DNA from: Desnuesiella massiliensis
Lineage (GTDB): Bacteria > Bacillota > Clostridia > Clostridiales > Clostridiaceae
Assembly (NCBI RefSeq): GCF_001403615.1
Contig: NZ_LN879454.1
Location: 506,216-570,215 of the forward strand
Length of the DNA: 64,000 bases
Reading direction: 5' to 3'
How positions within the stretch are numbered: the stretch's first letter is position 1; each line of letters begins with the position of its first letter. The translations under genes and the position numbers were made by a program. Below, piece after piece: positions 35,073 through 43,550 of the stretch. Under the pieces are notes generated by a model. It worked only from the letters and a program-made list of their open reading frames with translations. It was not told the DNA's origin and did not search any database.

Positions 35073-35546
35073 TTGCAGCCAGAAGTAAAGAATTTAGATA
35101 AAGTAAAGAGAAATAAAATAATAAGCTGGGTATTATTGATCTCTTGGATGATTGTAATATTTATATTTTCTAACCAAACAGGAGATGATTCCTCAAGCAA
35201 GAGCAAGTTTGTAATTTATTTATTTAATTTAATGGGCTTAGACTTAGAAAGCAAATTTGGGGATATGGCTACCTTTATTGTAAGAAAAGGAGCCCACATG
35301 ACGGAGTATTTTATATTATACCTATTTATTTATAATGTTATAAGGCATTATTTTAGCCTGAGAAAAAGACTATTTTTATCTTTGATATTTGTTTTCTTAT
35401 ATGCCTGTACTGATGAATTTCATCAGCTGTTTATCCCAGGGAGAGCAGGAGCTTTTAAGGATGTGCTCATAGACACTGGTGGAGGAATGATAGCTTTAAT
35501 TTTAATGTCAATTGTTACTGCTAGAAAAAGACCTTCTATAAAATAG
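35073..35546 (+). CDS. VanZ-family membrane protein
   Basis: A membrane protein of 157 residues with four helices (about residues 18-38, 70-95, 100-118 and 130-150). VanZ hallmarks are IFIFSNQTGDDSS after helix 1, KGAHMTEYFIL in helix 2 and TDEFHQLFIPGRAGAFKDVLIDTGG in the third part. VanZ itself raises teicoplanin resistance, but most family members have unknown jobs; a role in envelope modification is likely. I prefer the TTG at 35073 because GGAGTGAGG precedes it; the longer frame from an ATG at 35049 has no ribosome site. No other van genes are nearby. Confidence 0.85.
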   Translation: MQPEVKNLDKVKRNKIISWVLLISWMIVIFIFSNQTGDDSSSKSKFVIYLFNLMGLDLESKFGDMATFIVRKGAHMTEYFILYLFIYNVIRHYFSLRKRLFLSLIFVFLYACTDEFHQLFIPGRAGAFKDVLIDTGGGMIALILMSIVTARKRPSIK

Positions 35547-35556
35547 AGGAAGAATT

Positions 35557-35580
35557 ACTAGTTAATTTTTAAAGACACCT
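35557..35580. repeat. Degenerate half-copy of repeat family A
   Basis: ACTAGTTAATTTTTAAAGAC, followed by ACCT, matches one arm of family A with several changes. It has no partner arm. It lies between the VanZ gene and the next gene. Confidence 0.45.
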
Positions 35581-35624
35581 CATAAAAGGGTATAAATTAA
35601 AAGTATAAAGGGAGGGAAAATATT

Positions 35625-36107
35625 ATGAAATTGATAAAGCTCATCATCGGGGTCATAGCAGTTATCCTAGTTTTAAATTTTATGGGATTATTAAATCCTG
35701 ATTTTAGCAAGAAGGTAACGGATACTTCAAATTATGTTAAGGATAAGGCACTGAAGGAGTGGAAGGATTCTCCCATAGTAGAAGCGGTACAAGAGGAACT
35801 TGTAAAAGCTGTGGCAGAAAGTACTACACCTGTTAAGTTTGTGAAAAATGCTGATGGAAGTTATAGCTTAAAAGGAGAAGGCTTAACCGGTACCTATATT
35901 AATAAAGAGCCAAAGTCCATGGAGTTCTCTTTTAATGCTAGCAATATTACTTCTTTAAAGCAGGCAGAGGCTCTAATATCCATGTTTAAAGGAAGTAAAT
36001 ATAACTTTGCACAAGATAAAATAAAGGGTCAAGAAAACGTAAAAATAAAGATATATAAATCGGGTAATGGCTTCAAAATGGAATCAAGCATACCAGGAAT
36101 AAGTTAA
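35625..36107 (+). CDS. Membrane-anchored protein of unknown function
   Basis: I do not recognise a family. The 160 residues start with one helix, KLIIGVIAVILVLNFMGLL, which anchors the protein. A polar helical segment follows (about 30-70, with KVTDTSNYVKDKALKEWKD). The rest is a soluble, probably beta-rich domain (KNADGSYSLKGEGLTGTYIN). The signal lacks a clear cleavage site, so the domain is probably tethered outside. The ribosome site GGGAGGGAAA is strong. It is separated from the neighbours on both sides by more than 75 nt and is probably monocistronic. Confidence 0.7.
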   Translation: MKLIKLIIGVIAVILVLNFMGLLNPDFSKKVTDTSNYVKDKALKEWKDSPIVEAVQEELVKAVAESTTPVKFVKNADGSYSLKGEGLTGTYINKEPKSMEFSFNASNITSLKQAEALISMFKGSKYNFAQDKIKGQENVKIKIYKSGNGFKMESSIPGIS

Positions 36108-36263
36108 GACTGTTTAGAAAGTTATAATTAAAAAAATAATATAATTTAACAGAAAAATATGTAATATTATGTAGAAATTTTATTAAAAGTAGAATAAAAT
36201 ATTTAAGGTATACTAAAGATGTTTAAGTTTACCATAGGGATAAATTTAGTTAGGAGGAATTTT

Positions 36264-38636
36264 ATGAGAGGACCAAAAACAAAAAGTATAAATAGCAAGA
36301 TAACCATAATGGTTATTTCGTTGATATTAGTACTCTCCATTGCTTTTGTTCTAATTAGCAGCCTCCTATCTCGTAATATTTTAGAAAGCACCATTACTAA
36401 GGATAGTATAAGAAACACTGAAGCTTATTCTAATTTAATTGGAACCTGGTTTGAAGAGAGAATAAATGAAAGCAAAATTTATGCGGATAATCCTATAATT
36501 AAAACTATGGATTGGACTAATATAAAACCATATCTAAAAAAGGAGATATCTCAAAAGGATGAAGAGTATTATCTTTTAGGAATAGCAGATAAGGATGGCA
36601 ATTATAGAACAAATATTTCTGATGATATTTTAAATATAAGCGATAGGGATTATTTCAAAAAAGCTATAGATGGATATTATGCCCTTTCAGAACCCTTAAT
36701 TTCTAAGCTTACAGGTAAAAAAGTAATAGTTTCAGCGGCGCCAATAAAAAATGGAGAAGAAATAGTCGGGGTTTTTCTAATAGGTATAGATACAACAAAA
36801 CTTTATGATTTTATTAAGACTTTTGATATTGAAGGAGAAAAAAGCTACGTCTATGTTATTGATAATAAAGGTAATATAGTGATTCACCCAAATGGGATTA
36901 TGATTTTTAACGAAAATATATCAGTATTTTCATCTAATATACCTGAAGATTTAACAAAGCAATCCTTGAAAATATTAAATTCTCATAAGGGAAATGTTAC
37001 CTATGGCAAGGGTGATGAGAAAAAAATCGCTTATTTTTACGATATTCCTAATACTCAAGATTGGAAGCTTATATTAGTTAGGTCTTCCTACTATTTAAAT
37101 AGCCCAATTATTCAGCTATTAATTAAATTAGGATTTTTAGGATTAGCGGTGGTGATATTAGGTATTATCTCATCAAAGTTTGTTGCTCGAACAATTTCTG
37201 TACCTATAGTAAATTTAACAAATGTTTTTAATCAAGCAGCCACAGGAGATTTAACCATTACTGCTGATGAAACAGAAGAAAATGAAATAGGAAGAGCTGC
37301 AAAAAGCTTTAATATGATGATGAAAAAAGTAAGCAATATGACTTATTATGATCCACTTACTGGATTATTAAATAGAAACTCTTTTTTAGATAGATTAAGG
37401 GTAGAAATTGGCCATGGTAAAGAAGCAGGAGAAAAGCTTACAGTATTTTATATTGCTATAGATAAGTTTAAAAATGTTAATGACATGCACGGACACACAG
37501 GCGGAGATGCATTATTAAAGCAAGTAGCACAAGAGTTAAAAGATTATTTTGGAGAAAATGTTGTGATTTCTAGAATGTCTGGAGATGAGTTTCTTGTACT
37601 CTTGCATGGCTATGGTTCTCAAGGTAGTAGCTCTAAGATTGCTAATAGTGTATTGGATATTTTTAGAGAGCCTTGGAGTGTAGAAAATCAGGAGTTTTAC
37701 ATAACGGCCAGCATAGGTATCGCTATATTCCCAGAGGATGGAGAAAGTGAAGATGAGATAATAAAAAATGCTGGTATTGCAAAATCAAAGGTTAAGGAAT
37801 CTGGTGGAGATGGTTTTAAATTCTATAATAGAGAAATGAATGATAGACTACAGGAACAGATAACTCTTGATGCTCTTCTTCATAATGCTTTAGAAAATAA
37901 TGAGTTTATAGTACACTATCAGCCCTTTATTTCCTTAAAAACTAGAAAGATAGAGGCAGTAGAAGCGCTGATAAGATGGAAGAGTCCAGATCTAGGTATG
38001 ATACCTCCTGGAAAGTTTATTCCAAGAGCCGAAGACACTGGCTTGATAGTGCCTATTGGAAAATGGGTACTAAAAGAGGCTTGCAAACAAAATAGATATT
38101 GGCAAAATTGTGGTTTCAAACCTATATGCATCTCGGTAAATGTTTCTGCTTATCAATTTGAGCAAGAGGATTTTGTAGAGATGGTAGCTGAAATAATAGC
38201 GGAAACTGGCTTAGAACCTAAGTATCTTGAACTGGAAATTACTGAGGGTGTAGCTATGGGAAATGTAGAAGATAAAATAAAGAAGCTCTTAAAGCTAAAG
38301 GCTTTAGGAGTTAAAATATCTATAGATGATTTTGGAACAGGTTATTCCTCTTTAAGCTATCTTAGAAGATTTCCTATAGATAATTTAAAGATAGATCAAT
38401 CTTTTGTAAGAGATATAGCTAGTAATAATAGTGCTAAGTCTATAATATCTACCATTGTATCCATGGGAAATAATTTGAATTTAGGACTAGTGGCAGAAGG
38501 GGTAGAAACAGAAGAGCAACTTGAATTTATAAAAGATCAAAACTGTGATAAGATTCAGGGCTATATCTTTAGCAGGCCTGTGGATGAAAAAAGCTTTACT
38601 GAAATGTTGTGTAGGGATGAGGATTTTATGATGTAA
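36264..38636 (+). CDS. Membrane dCache-HAMP-GGDEF-EAL protein
   Basis: A membrane c-di-GMP enzyme of 790 residues. Helix 1 (about 17-40), an extracellular dCache-type sensor (about 45-295), helix 2 (about 298-320) and a HAMP (to about 370) lead to two output domains. In GGDEF (about 375-535) the signature is RMSGDEF and the metal site is FYIAIDKFKNVND, where the usual second Asp is Lys-flanked. The EAL domain (about 545-785) has VEALIRWKSP, LEITEG, IDDFGTGYSSLSYL, LKIDQSFV, AEGVETEEQ and QGYIFSRP, and is probably an active phosphodiesterase. The ATG at 36264 follows TTAGGAGGAATTT; a longer frame upstream lacks a ribosome site. The sensor probably binds a small ligand. Confidence 0.92.
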   Translation: MRGPKTKSINSKITIMVISLILVLSIAFVLISSLLSRNILESTITKDSIRNTEAYSNLIGTWFEERINESKIYADNPIIKTMDWTNIKPYLKKEISQKDEEYYLLGIADKDGNYRTNISDDILNISDRDYFKKAIDGYYALSEPLISKLTGKKVIVSAAPIKNGEEIVGVFLIGIDTTKLYDFIKTFDIEGEKSYVYVIDNKGNIVIHPNGIMIFNENISVFSSNIPEDLTKQSLKILNSHKGNVTYGKGDEKKIAYFYDIPNTQDWKLILVRSSYYLNSPIIQLLIKLGFLGLAVVILGIISSKFVARTISVPIVNLTNVFNQAATGDLTITADETEENEIGRAAKSFNMMMKKVSNMTYYDPLTGLLNRNSFLDRLRVEIGHGKEAGEKLTVFYIAIDKFKNVNDMHGHTGGDALLKQVAQELKDYFGENVVISRMSGDEFLVLLHGYGSQGSSSKIANSVLDIFREPWSVENQEFYITASIGIAIFPEDGESEDEIIKNAGIAKSKVKESGGDGFKFYNREMNDRLQEQITLDALLHNALENNEFIVHYQPFISLKTRKIEAVEALIRWKSPDLGMIPPGKFIPRAEDTGLIVPIGKWVLKEACKQNRYWQNCGFKPICISVNVSAYQFEQEDFVEMVAEIIAETGLEPKYLELEITEGVAMGNVEDKIKKLLKLKALGVKISIDDFGTGYSSLSYLRRFPIDNLKIDQSFVRDIASNNSAKSIISTIVSMGNNLNLGLVAEGVETEEQLEFIKDQNCDKIQGYIFSRPVDEKSFTEMLCRDEDFMM

Positions 38637-38682
38637 TTATACTAAATAACAAAACCTACAATAGAGTATGATTTATTGATAA

Positions 38683-38723
38683 AAAAAGCTTACTGCTAAA
38701 AATATTTAGCATAAGCTTTTTTA
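38683..38723. terminator. Bidirectional intrinsic terminator
   Basis: The stem AAAAGCTTACTGCTAAA / TTTAGCATAAGCTTTT has one mismatch and is flanked by an A-run and a T-run. It serves the GGDEF-EAL gene and the convergent VOC gene. Confidence 0.87.
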
Positions 38724-38751
38724 AAAAATCTTTTTTAACAGATTACTTAAT

Positions 38752-39108
38752 TTAAGTTTCTTTAAAAGAGCAAACCTCTAGCATATTTCCATCGATATCC
38801 TTAAAATTAAACCATGTTACCCCATGGTCTATTTCTAAGGTTCCCACAGATACTCCTTTTTCTTTCAACTGGTCATATATCTGTTGAACCTCTGATACAT
38901 AAAAATTGAAGTGGGGAGCATCGCTAGCTTTAAAAACTGTTTCTCTGCATTCTCTTAAGGTTAAAGCTGTTTCTCCAAGCTTTAAAGAAGCATAGCCGCT
39001 TTCTATATCCTTCCAACCACTTTCCAAGCCTAAGGTCTCAGTATACCAATCTAAAGATTTTTTAATATTTTTAACATCTAAAAATACCGTATCGATTCTT
39101 TTAAACAT
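38752..39108 (-). CDS. VOC-family (glyoxalase/bleomycin resistance fold) protein
   Basis: A cytosolic protein of 118 residues built from two beta-alpha-beta-beta-beta modules: FKRIDTVFLDVKNIKKSLDW and HFNFYVSEVQQIYDQLKEKG. It ends with the typical DIDGNMLEVCSF strand, where Glu is a metal ligand. The family binds divalent metals and covers lyases, dioxygenases and antibiotic-binding proteins, so the substrate is unknown. The start follows AAGGGGG. It has 35 nt between its stop side and cls upstream on the same strand, and could be cotranscribed with it. Confidence 0.87.
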   Translation of the reverse strand: MFKRIDTVFLDVKNIKKSLDWYTETLGLESGWKDIESGYASLKLGETALTLRECRETVFKASDAPHFNFYVSEVQQIYDQLKEKGVSVGTLEIDHGVTWFNFKDIDGNMLEVCSFKET

Positions 39109-39143
39109 AAGTATCCCCCTTAAATTTTATATTAATGACGCTA

Positions 39144-40598
39144 TTACAGCAGAGAAGAAAACATTCTAGCCAAAGCCTCTAAAAATTTTGTTAGAAGGCT
39201 GCTGTTTTCAAAGTCTTCTGCAGTTAGTGTTTTGCTTACTTTTAAATCTTCAAAAAACATATTTTCTAATTCCATAGTAACTTCCTCGTCGTAGATTACT
39301 CCATTTATTTCGTAATTAAGTTCGTAGCTTCGCCTATCCATATTTGCAGTACCTACAGTACTGATTTTACTGTCTATGGTCATAACTTTAGCATGAATAA
39401 AGGAGTTCTCTTCATAAGTATATACTTTAGCTCCACATTTAGCTAATTCCGCTAAATAGGTACGTGAGGCGTAATAAACTATAAGATGATCTGGGCGGTG
39501 AGGAAACAGGATTCTAACATCAATTCCACCTAGTGCAGCAATTTTTAAAGCGTCCATTATACTTTCATTAGGAACAAAATAAGGAGTGGTTATGTATATA
39601 TTGCGTTCTGCTAGAGTGATCATTTTTAATATTCCTTGCATAATAGCTGGAAATTCTGAATCTGGACCACTTTTTACTAGCTGCATGGTCTTATCGCCCT
39701 TATATTGCAGGGTAGGAAAATACTTCTCAAATTCCTTATCATAAAAGCTGTAATTATTATTTGCTTTTTCTATGGTCATAAAATCATCTAAAAAAACTGC
39801 TTGAAGACCTAATACAAAGTCTCCCTTAATCATTAAATGAGTATCTCTCCAATAACCAAGCTTGCCTTTTCCCAAGTATTCGTCTCCTATATTAATACCT
39901 CCAAGAAAACCAACTCTTCCATCAATTACTACTATTTTTCTATGATTCCTATAGTTGATTTGAGTATTTATCGTTCTTAAAATAGGAGCTAAGAAGTAGG
40001 AGTATTGTACCACATCCACTCCAGCAGCTTTAAGTTCTTCTATGTAGGAAGCTTTAGCTTTTATGGAACCAACCCTATCCATGATAAACCTTATCTTTAC
40101 TCCCTCTAAGGATTTCTGAACTAATATGTCTTTTATTTCATTACCTATACCGTCACTTTTTACAATGTAATACTCCAAATGTATATGATGTTTAGCTTTT
40201 AATAATTCTTCCTTAAGACATTCAAACTTTTCAGTACCATCTTTAAATACTTTTATTTGATTATTTATAAAGAGAGGAGAATCACTGTTATTAGCTAAGA
40301 GTTTGATTAGGGGTATATATTCTTTATTTTCTAAATCCTTAATAATAGGATAAATAAGTTCTCTGATTTCCTGTGATAAGGTTTCGTTTAGCTTATGAAG
40401 CTTCCAGTTCCGCCCTAAAAAAATGTAGAGAATGAGACCTACAGGAGGCAGAAGTATAAATACAAGAAGCCAAGCTATGGTCTTCTCTGGTTGCTTTCGC
40501 TCCAATACAATAATGGTTATAGAAATTATTATGTTTATGACAAAGGCTATATATAATATATTTAGAAATGTAATTTTTATTACGAACACCTCCCTCAC
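39144..40598 (-). CDS. cls: Cardiolipin synthase (phospholipase D family)
   Basis: A membrane enzyme that joins two phosphatidylglycerols into cardiolipin. Two N-terminal helices (about residues 10-30 and 40-60) are followed by two PLD domains with HxK motifs: NHRKIVVIDGRVGFLGG and FIHAKVMTIDSKISTVGTAN. The length (about 480) fits. The start is unusual. GTG at 40598 keeps the longest frame but has no ribosome site. The strong site GGGAGGTG lies just inside, at proper spacing from an ATA codon at 40580 and an ATT at 40574, and homologous proteins begin about there. A rare non-ATG/GTG/TTG start is therefore possible. Confidence 0.92.
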   Translation of the reverse strand: MREVFVIKITFLNILYIAFVINIIISITIIVLERKQPEKTIAWLLVFILLPPVGLILYIFLGRNWKLHKLNETLSQEIRELIYPIIKDLENKEYIPLIKLLANNSDSPLFINNQIKVFKDGTEKFECLKEELLKAKHHIHLEYYIVKSDGIGNEIKDILVQKSLEGVKIRFIMDRVGSIKAKASYIEELKAAGVDVVQYSYFLAPILRTINTQINYRNHRKIVVIDGRVGFLGGINIGDEYLGKGKLGYWRDTHLMIKGDFVLGLQAVFLDDFMTIEKANNNYSFYDKEFEKYFPTLQYKGDKTMQLVKSGPDSEFPAIMQGILKMITLAERNIYITTPYFVPNESIMDALKIAALGGIDVRILFPHRPDHLIVYYASRTYLAELAKCGAKVYTYEENSFIHAKVMTIDSKISTVGTANMDRRSYELNYEINGVIYDEEVTMELENMFFEDLKVSKTLTAEDFENSSLLTKFLEALARMFSSLL

Positions 40599-40936
40599 TT
40601 ATATTGTAACTAAAATTTACACTTTTGATAACATAAATATTTTTTTCATATGTATTTTTATACAAATTGTATTAAAGTATTATATTATATGTTAGTAGAA
40701 GGTGTTAAAAATTTTGCGATATATATATTGCTTTGTTAAAAAAGTAAACAATTAGCTGTGGAAAATTTAATTGTCAAGATAGAAATATGCAATTTTCAAT
40801 AATTTTTTTTGTCAGAAAAGATGTGTTTATAGCAAATACCTGGTGTATAATTGGTATGTTAAATCTTTTCAAGAAAAAATATAAAAACTTTCCTTGAAAG
40901 GAATATAAAAACTTTAAAACAAGAGGTGACAAGCCT
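40599..40936. other. Divergent intergenic region (338 bp)
   Basis: An AT-rich spacer between cls and a chemoreceptor gene. A TATAAT box at 40846-40851 could be the -10 of the chemoreceptor promoter, though no good -35 is seen. Two copies of AATATAAAAACTTT lie at about 40878 and 40901, next to the ribosome site. Confidence 0.4.
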
Positions 40937-42649
40937 ATGAAAAGGTTAAAAATTTCTCAAAAAATTATTTTTAGTGTGATTATGGCTAATTTAATGATGG
41001 TAATAATTTCCTCTATGGGGATAATAGGAATTAAAAAAGTCAATGATAATAGCAGAATCATAGGAACTAATAATTTAGAGTCTGTAAAAGCTTTGAATGC
41101 TAATTATAATAATATATTAAAGATAAATACTGGTATATTATATGCTATAAATTCTGAAATCGTTGATTTTAATAAGCTAAAACAAGAAATTGCAGATTGC
41201 AAAAAGAAATCTAATGATGATATGAAGATATATGATGAACTACCAGCTATTTCTGACGATGAAGAAAAAGTATACTCAGAGGATTTTCAGCCCTTATATG
41301 AAAAATATAATAAGTCTGTAGATAGAATTATGGAGCTTGTTGGTAAGAGCGATAGACAAGCTTTGAAGGAATTTTATTACGGGGGGTTTAATAATACACA
41401 GTTAAGCTTAGAGCAGATAAATGATAAATTAATTAATTCTAATAGTGAGCAAATCAACAAAACGCTAGTTGATAGCGAGTCTTTTTATAATAAAACCATT
41501 TATTTAATGATAGGAGTGGCAGCCCTTTGCTTTTTAGCTACATCAATTATGGGGATATTATTATGTTTTAATATAAGAGGTAGAATTAATAAGGTAGTAA
41601 AATATACATATAAGCTAAGAAAGGGAGATTTCTCTTCTAAAATGGAAGTTTTAAATGAAGATGAAATAGGAGAAATAGAAATCTCCTTAAATAAATCCGT
41701 AGAGGATATTAGTTCTCTAGTAAAAAACGTATCTTTAGGTATGGAAGAGTTAAGTGCCTATGGAGAAGAGATCTCAAGCAATATGGAAGAAGTAAGCGCT
41801 ACTCTTGAAAATATAAAAGATTCTATGAAGTTTATGTCTGAAGTAAATCAAAATATAAATGCTTCTATGGAAAACACAAGTATTGCTTCTGTGAATATAG
41901 CAGGTGATTCAGAGAAATTGGTTGCAGAGATAGAGCAAGGTGAGCATACTGCTAAAGCTATCTTTGATAAATCTAAGGCTTTAAAAGATAAGGTTAACTA
42001 TTCAATTAATATTTTAAATAGTACCTACGATTTAAAGTCTGCAAATATCATGGAAGCCATCGAGAATTCTAAGGTAGTGAAGGAAATTGAATATATGGCC
42101 AAAACCGTAAAGGCAATTTCAGAACAGACAAACCTGCTGGCTTTAAACGCTTCCATTGAGGCGGCTAGAGCAGGAGAAGCTGGTCGTGGCTTTGTAGTAG
42201 TAGCTGAGGAAGTAAGAAAATTGGCGGAACAGTCTAGTGAGGCTGTGAGCAATATTGAAATTATAGTGAGTAAGGTTGAAAATGCTTTTCTATATATGCA
42301 GCAAAATGCTAAAGATATATTAGAATATCTAAGTGAAGAGGTTAAGAAGGATTATGTTCTTTTTGAAAAAGTAGGAGAAGAGTATTCGAAGGATGCCAAT
42401 ACAGTATTGGATATGACTATTAATATGTCTAGCTTTATGAAAAATATAAATGATACTCTATTAGAGGTAACTTCATCCATACAGCAGCTCTCTGCCTCTA
42501 CAGAAAAAAATGCTGAAAATGTAAATGGAGTATACAAAAACGTAGCAGAGGCCTCAAAAGCTATGAATGACGTATCAAAGGCTGTTCAAAACGAGAACAT
42601 TATGTCTGAAGATCTAATGAAGGAAATATCAAAATTTAAGCTCGATTAG
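40937..42649 (+). CDS. Methyl-accepting chemotaxis protein with four-helix-bundle sensor
   Basis: A membrane chemoreceptor of 570 residues. Helix 1 (about 10-32) and helix 2 (about 190-212) flank an extracellular domain of about 155 residues, all alpha-helical in pattern, fitting a 4HB_MCP sensor. A HAMP (about 213-265) leads to the signalling domain with the tip EQTNLLALNASIEAARAGEA. The ATG follows AAGAGGTGAC. It differs in sensor type from the dCache receptor earlier in the window, so they probably detect different cues. No che genes are nearby. Confidence 0.94.
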   Translation: MKRLKISQKIIFSVIMANLMMVIISSMGIIGIKKVNDNSRIIGTNNLESVKALNANYNNILKINTGILYAINSEIVDFNKLKQEIADCKKKSNDDMKIYDELPAISDDEEKVYSEDFQPLYEKYNKSVDRIMELVGKSDRQALKEFYYGGFNNTQLSLEQINDKLINSNSEQINKTLVDSESFYNKTIYLMIGVAALCFLATSIMGILLCFNIRGRINKVVKYTYKLRKGDFSSKMEVLNEDEIGEIEISLNKSVEDISSLVKNVSLGMEELSAYGEEISSNMEEVSATLENIKDSMKFMSEVNQNINASMENTSIASVNIAGDSEKLVAEIEQGEHTAKAIFDKSKALKDKVNYSINILNSTYDLKSANIMEAIENSKVVKEIEYMAKTVKAISEQTNLLALNASIEAARAGEAGRGFVVVAEEVRKLAEQSSEAVSNIEIIVSKVENAFLYMQQNAKDILEYLSEEVKKDYVLFEKVGEEYSKDANTVLDMTINMSSFMKNINDTLLEVTSSIQQLSASTEKNAENVNGVYKNVAEASKAMNDVSKAVQNENIMSEDLMKEISKFKLD

Positions 42650-42654
42650 AAATG

Positions 42655-42697
42655 AAAAGGAGGAATCTCTTAGAAAGGAGATAACTTCCTTTTTTAT
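42655..42697 (+). terminator. Intrinsic terminator after the chemoreceptor gene
   Basis: The imperfect stem AAAAGGAGGAATCTC / GAGATAACTTCCTTTT is followed by a long T-rich tract. It lies directly after the stop codon. Confidence 0.7.
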
Positions 42698-42756
42698 TTT
42701 TTTCGTATATATTATAGATAAACAACTTCAACTATTAACTTTTTAAGGAGAATATG

Positions 42757-43467
42757 ATGAGCAAAAGATTTAATAATATAGTGAACTTATTGAGGATATT
42801 TACCCTTGTGTTTTTTATATGGATTGTCTTTGGTACTAATAGGAGCCATAGCTATTTAGTATGGAACGTATTTTTAGCATGGATACCTTTAGAATTAGTG
42901 AATATGGTCTATAAGTTAAAGAAGAAATATAGAAATATAAAAGGCATATCCATAATTTGTGCTCTACTAGCCCTGGTATGGTTATTATTTTATCCTAATG
43001 CAGCCTACATAATTACTGATTTCATTCATATAGCCACCAATAAGTATAGAATATTAAATCCTCATTATGAGCCCTATGTATCTTCAATGTATATATTTAA
43101 TGATGATTTATCCATATGGGTGGATCTTTTTAGTATTACTATAGGAGCATGGTTAGGATTTTTGCTAGGATTTTTATCCTTATTTATGGCTCAGAGATTA
43201 ATAGAAAAAAGATTTGGAGCTATAAAAGCTTGGATTGGTGTAGTTATTGTTAATATGTTAAGTGGTTTTGCTATATATCTAGGGCGGTTTATAAGATGGA
43301 ACAGCTGGGATTTAATTTTTAATCCCTATAATATAATCAAGGTTATTGAGAAGGATGTCCATTTTAAATCCTTTTATTTTACTTTGCTTTTTGGGAGTCT
43401 ATGCTTGGCATTATACATAATTAACTATTTAGTAGCAAAGGCTTGTGAGTTGGTGGAAAGAGAGTAA
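42757..43467 (+). CDS. DUF1361 membrane protein
   Basis: A membrane protein of 236 residues with about seven helices. The DUF1361 hallmarks WLLFYPNAAYIITDFIHI and YLGRFIRWNSWDLIFNP are clear. No biochemical role is established for this family. The ATG at 42757 stands 6 nt from AAGGAG and is preferred to the adjacent ATG at 42754. It is followed after 83 nt by an aminotransferase gene, and no functional link is evident. Confidence 0.87.
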   Translation: MSKRFNNIVNLLRIFTLVFFIWIVFGTNRSHSYLVWNVFLAWIPLELVNMVYKLKKKYRNIKGISIICALLALVWLLFYPNAAYIITDFIHIATNKYRILNPHYEPYVSSMYIFNDDLSIWVDLFSITIGAWLGFLLGFLSLFMAQRLIEKRFGAIKAWIGVVIVNMLSGFAIYLGRFIRWNSWDLIFNPYNIIKVIEKDVHFKSFYFTLLFGSLCLALYIINYLVAKACELVERE

Positions 43468-43550
43468 GTCTAAAGTGTATGCATACATTATGTATCTATA
43501 ACAAAAGGTAATATAATAAAAATAGATATTCTTTGAAAGGAAGTGTTTTT

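Noticed and set aside
35073..35546. A vancomycin or teicoplanin resistance cluster
   Set aside because: Only a VanZ-family gene is present. There is no vanH/A/X or vanR/S near it, and ddl is a normal D-Ala ligase far away.
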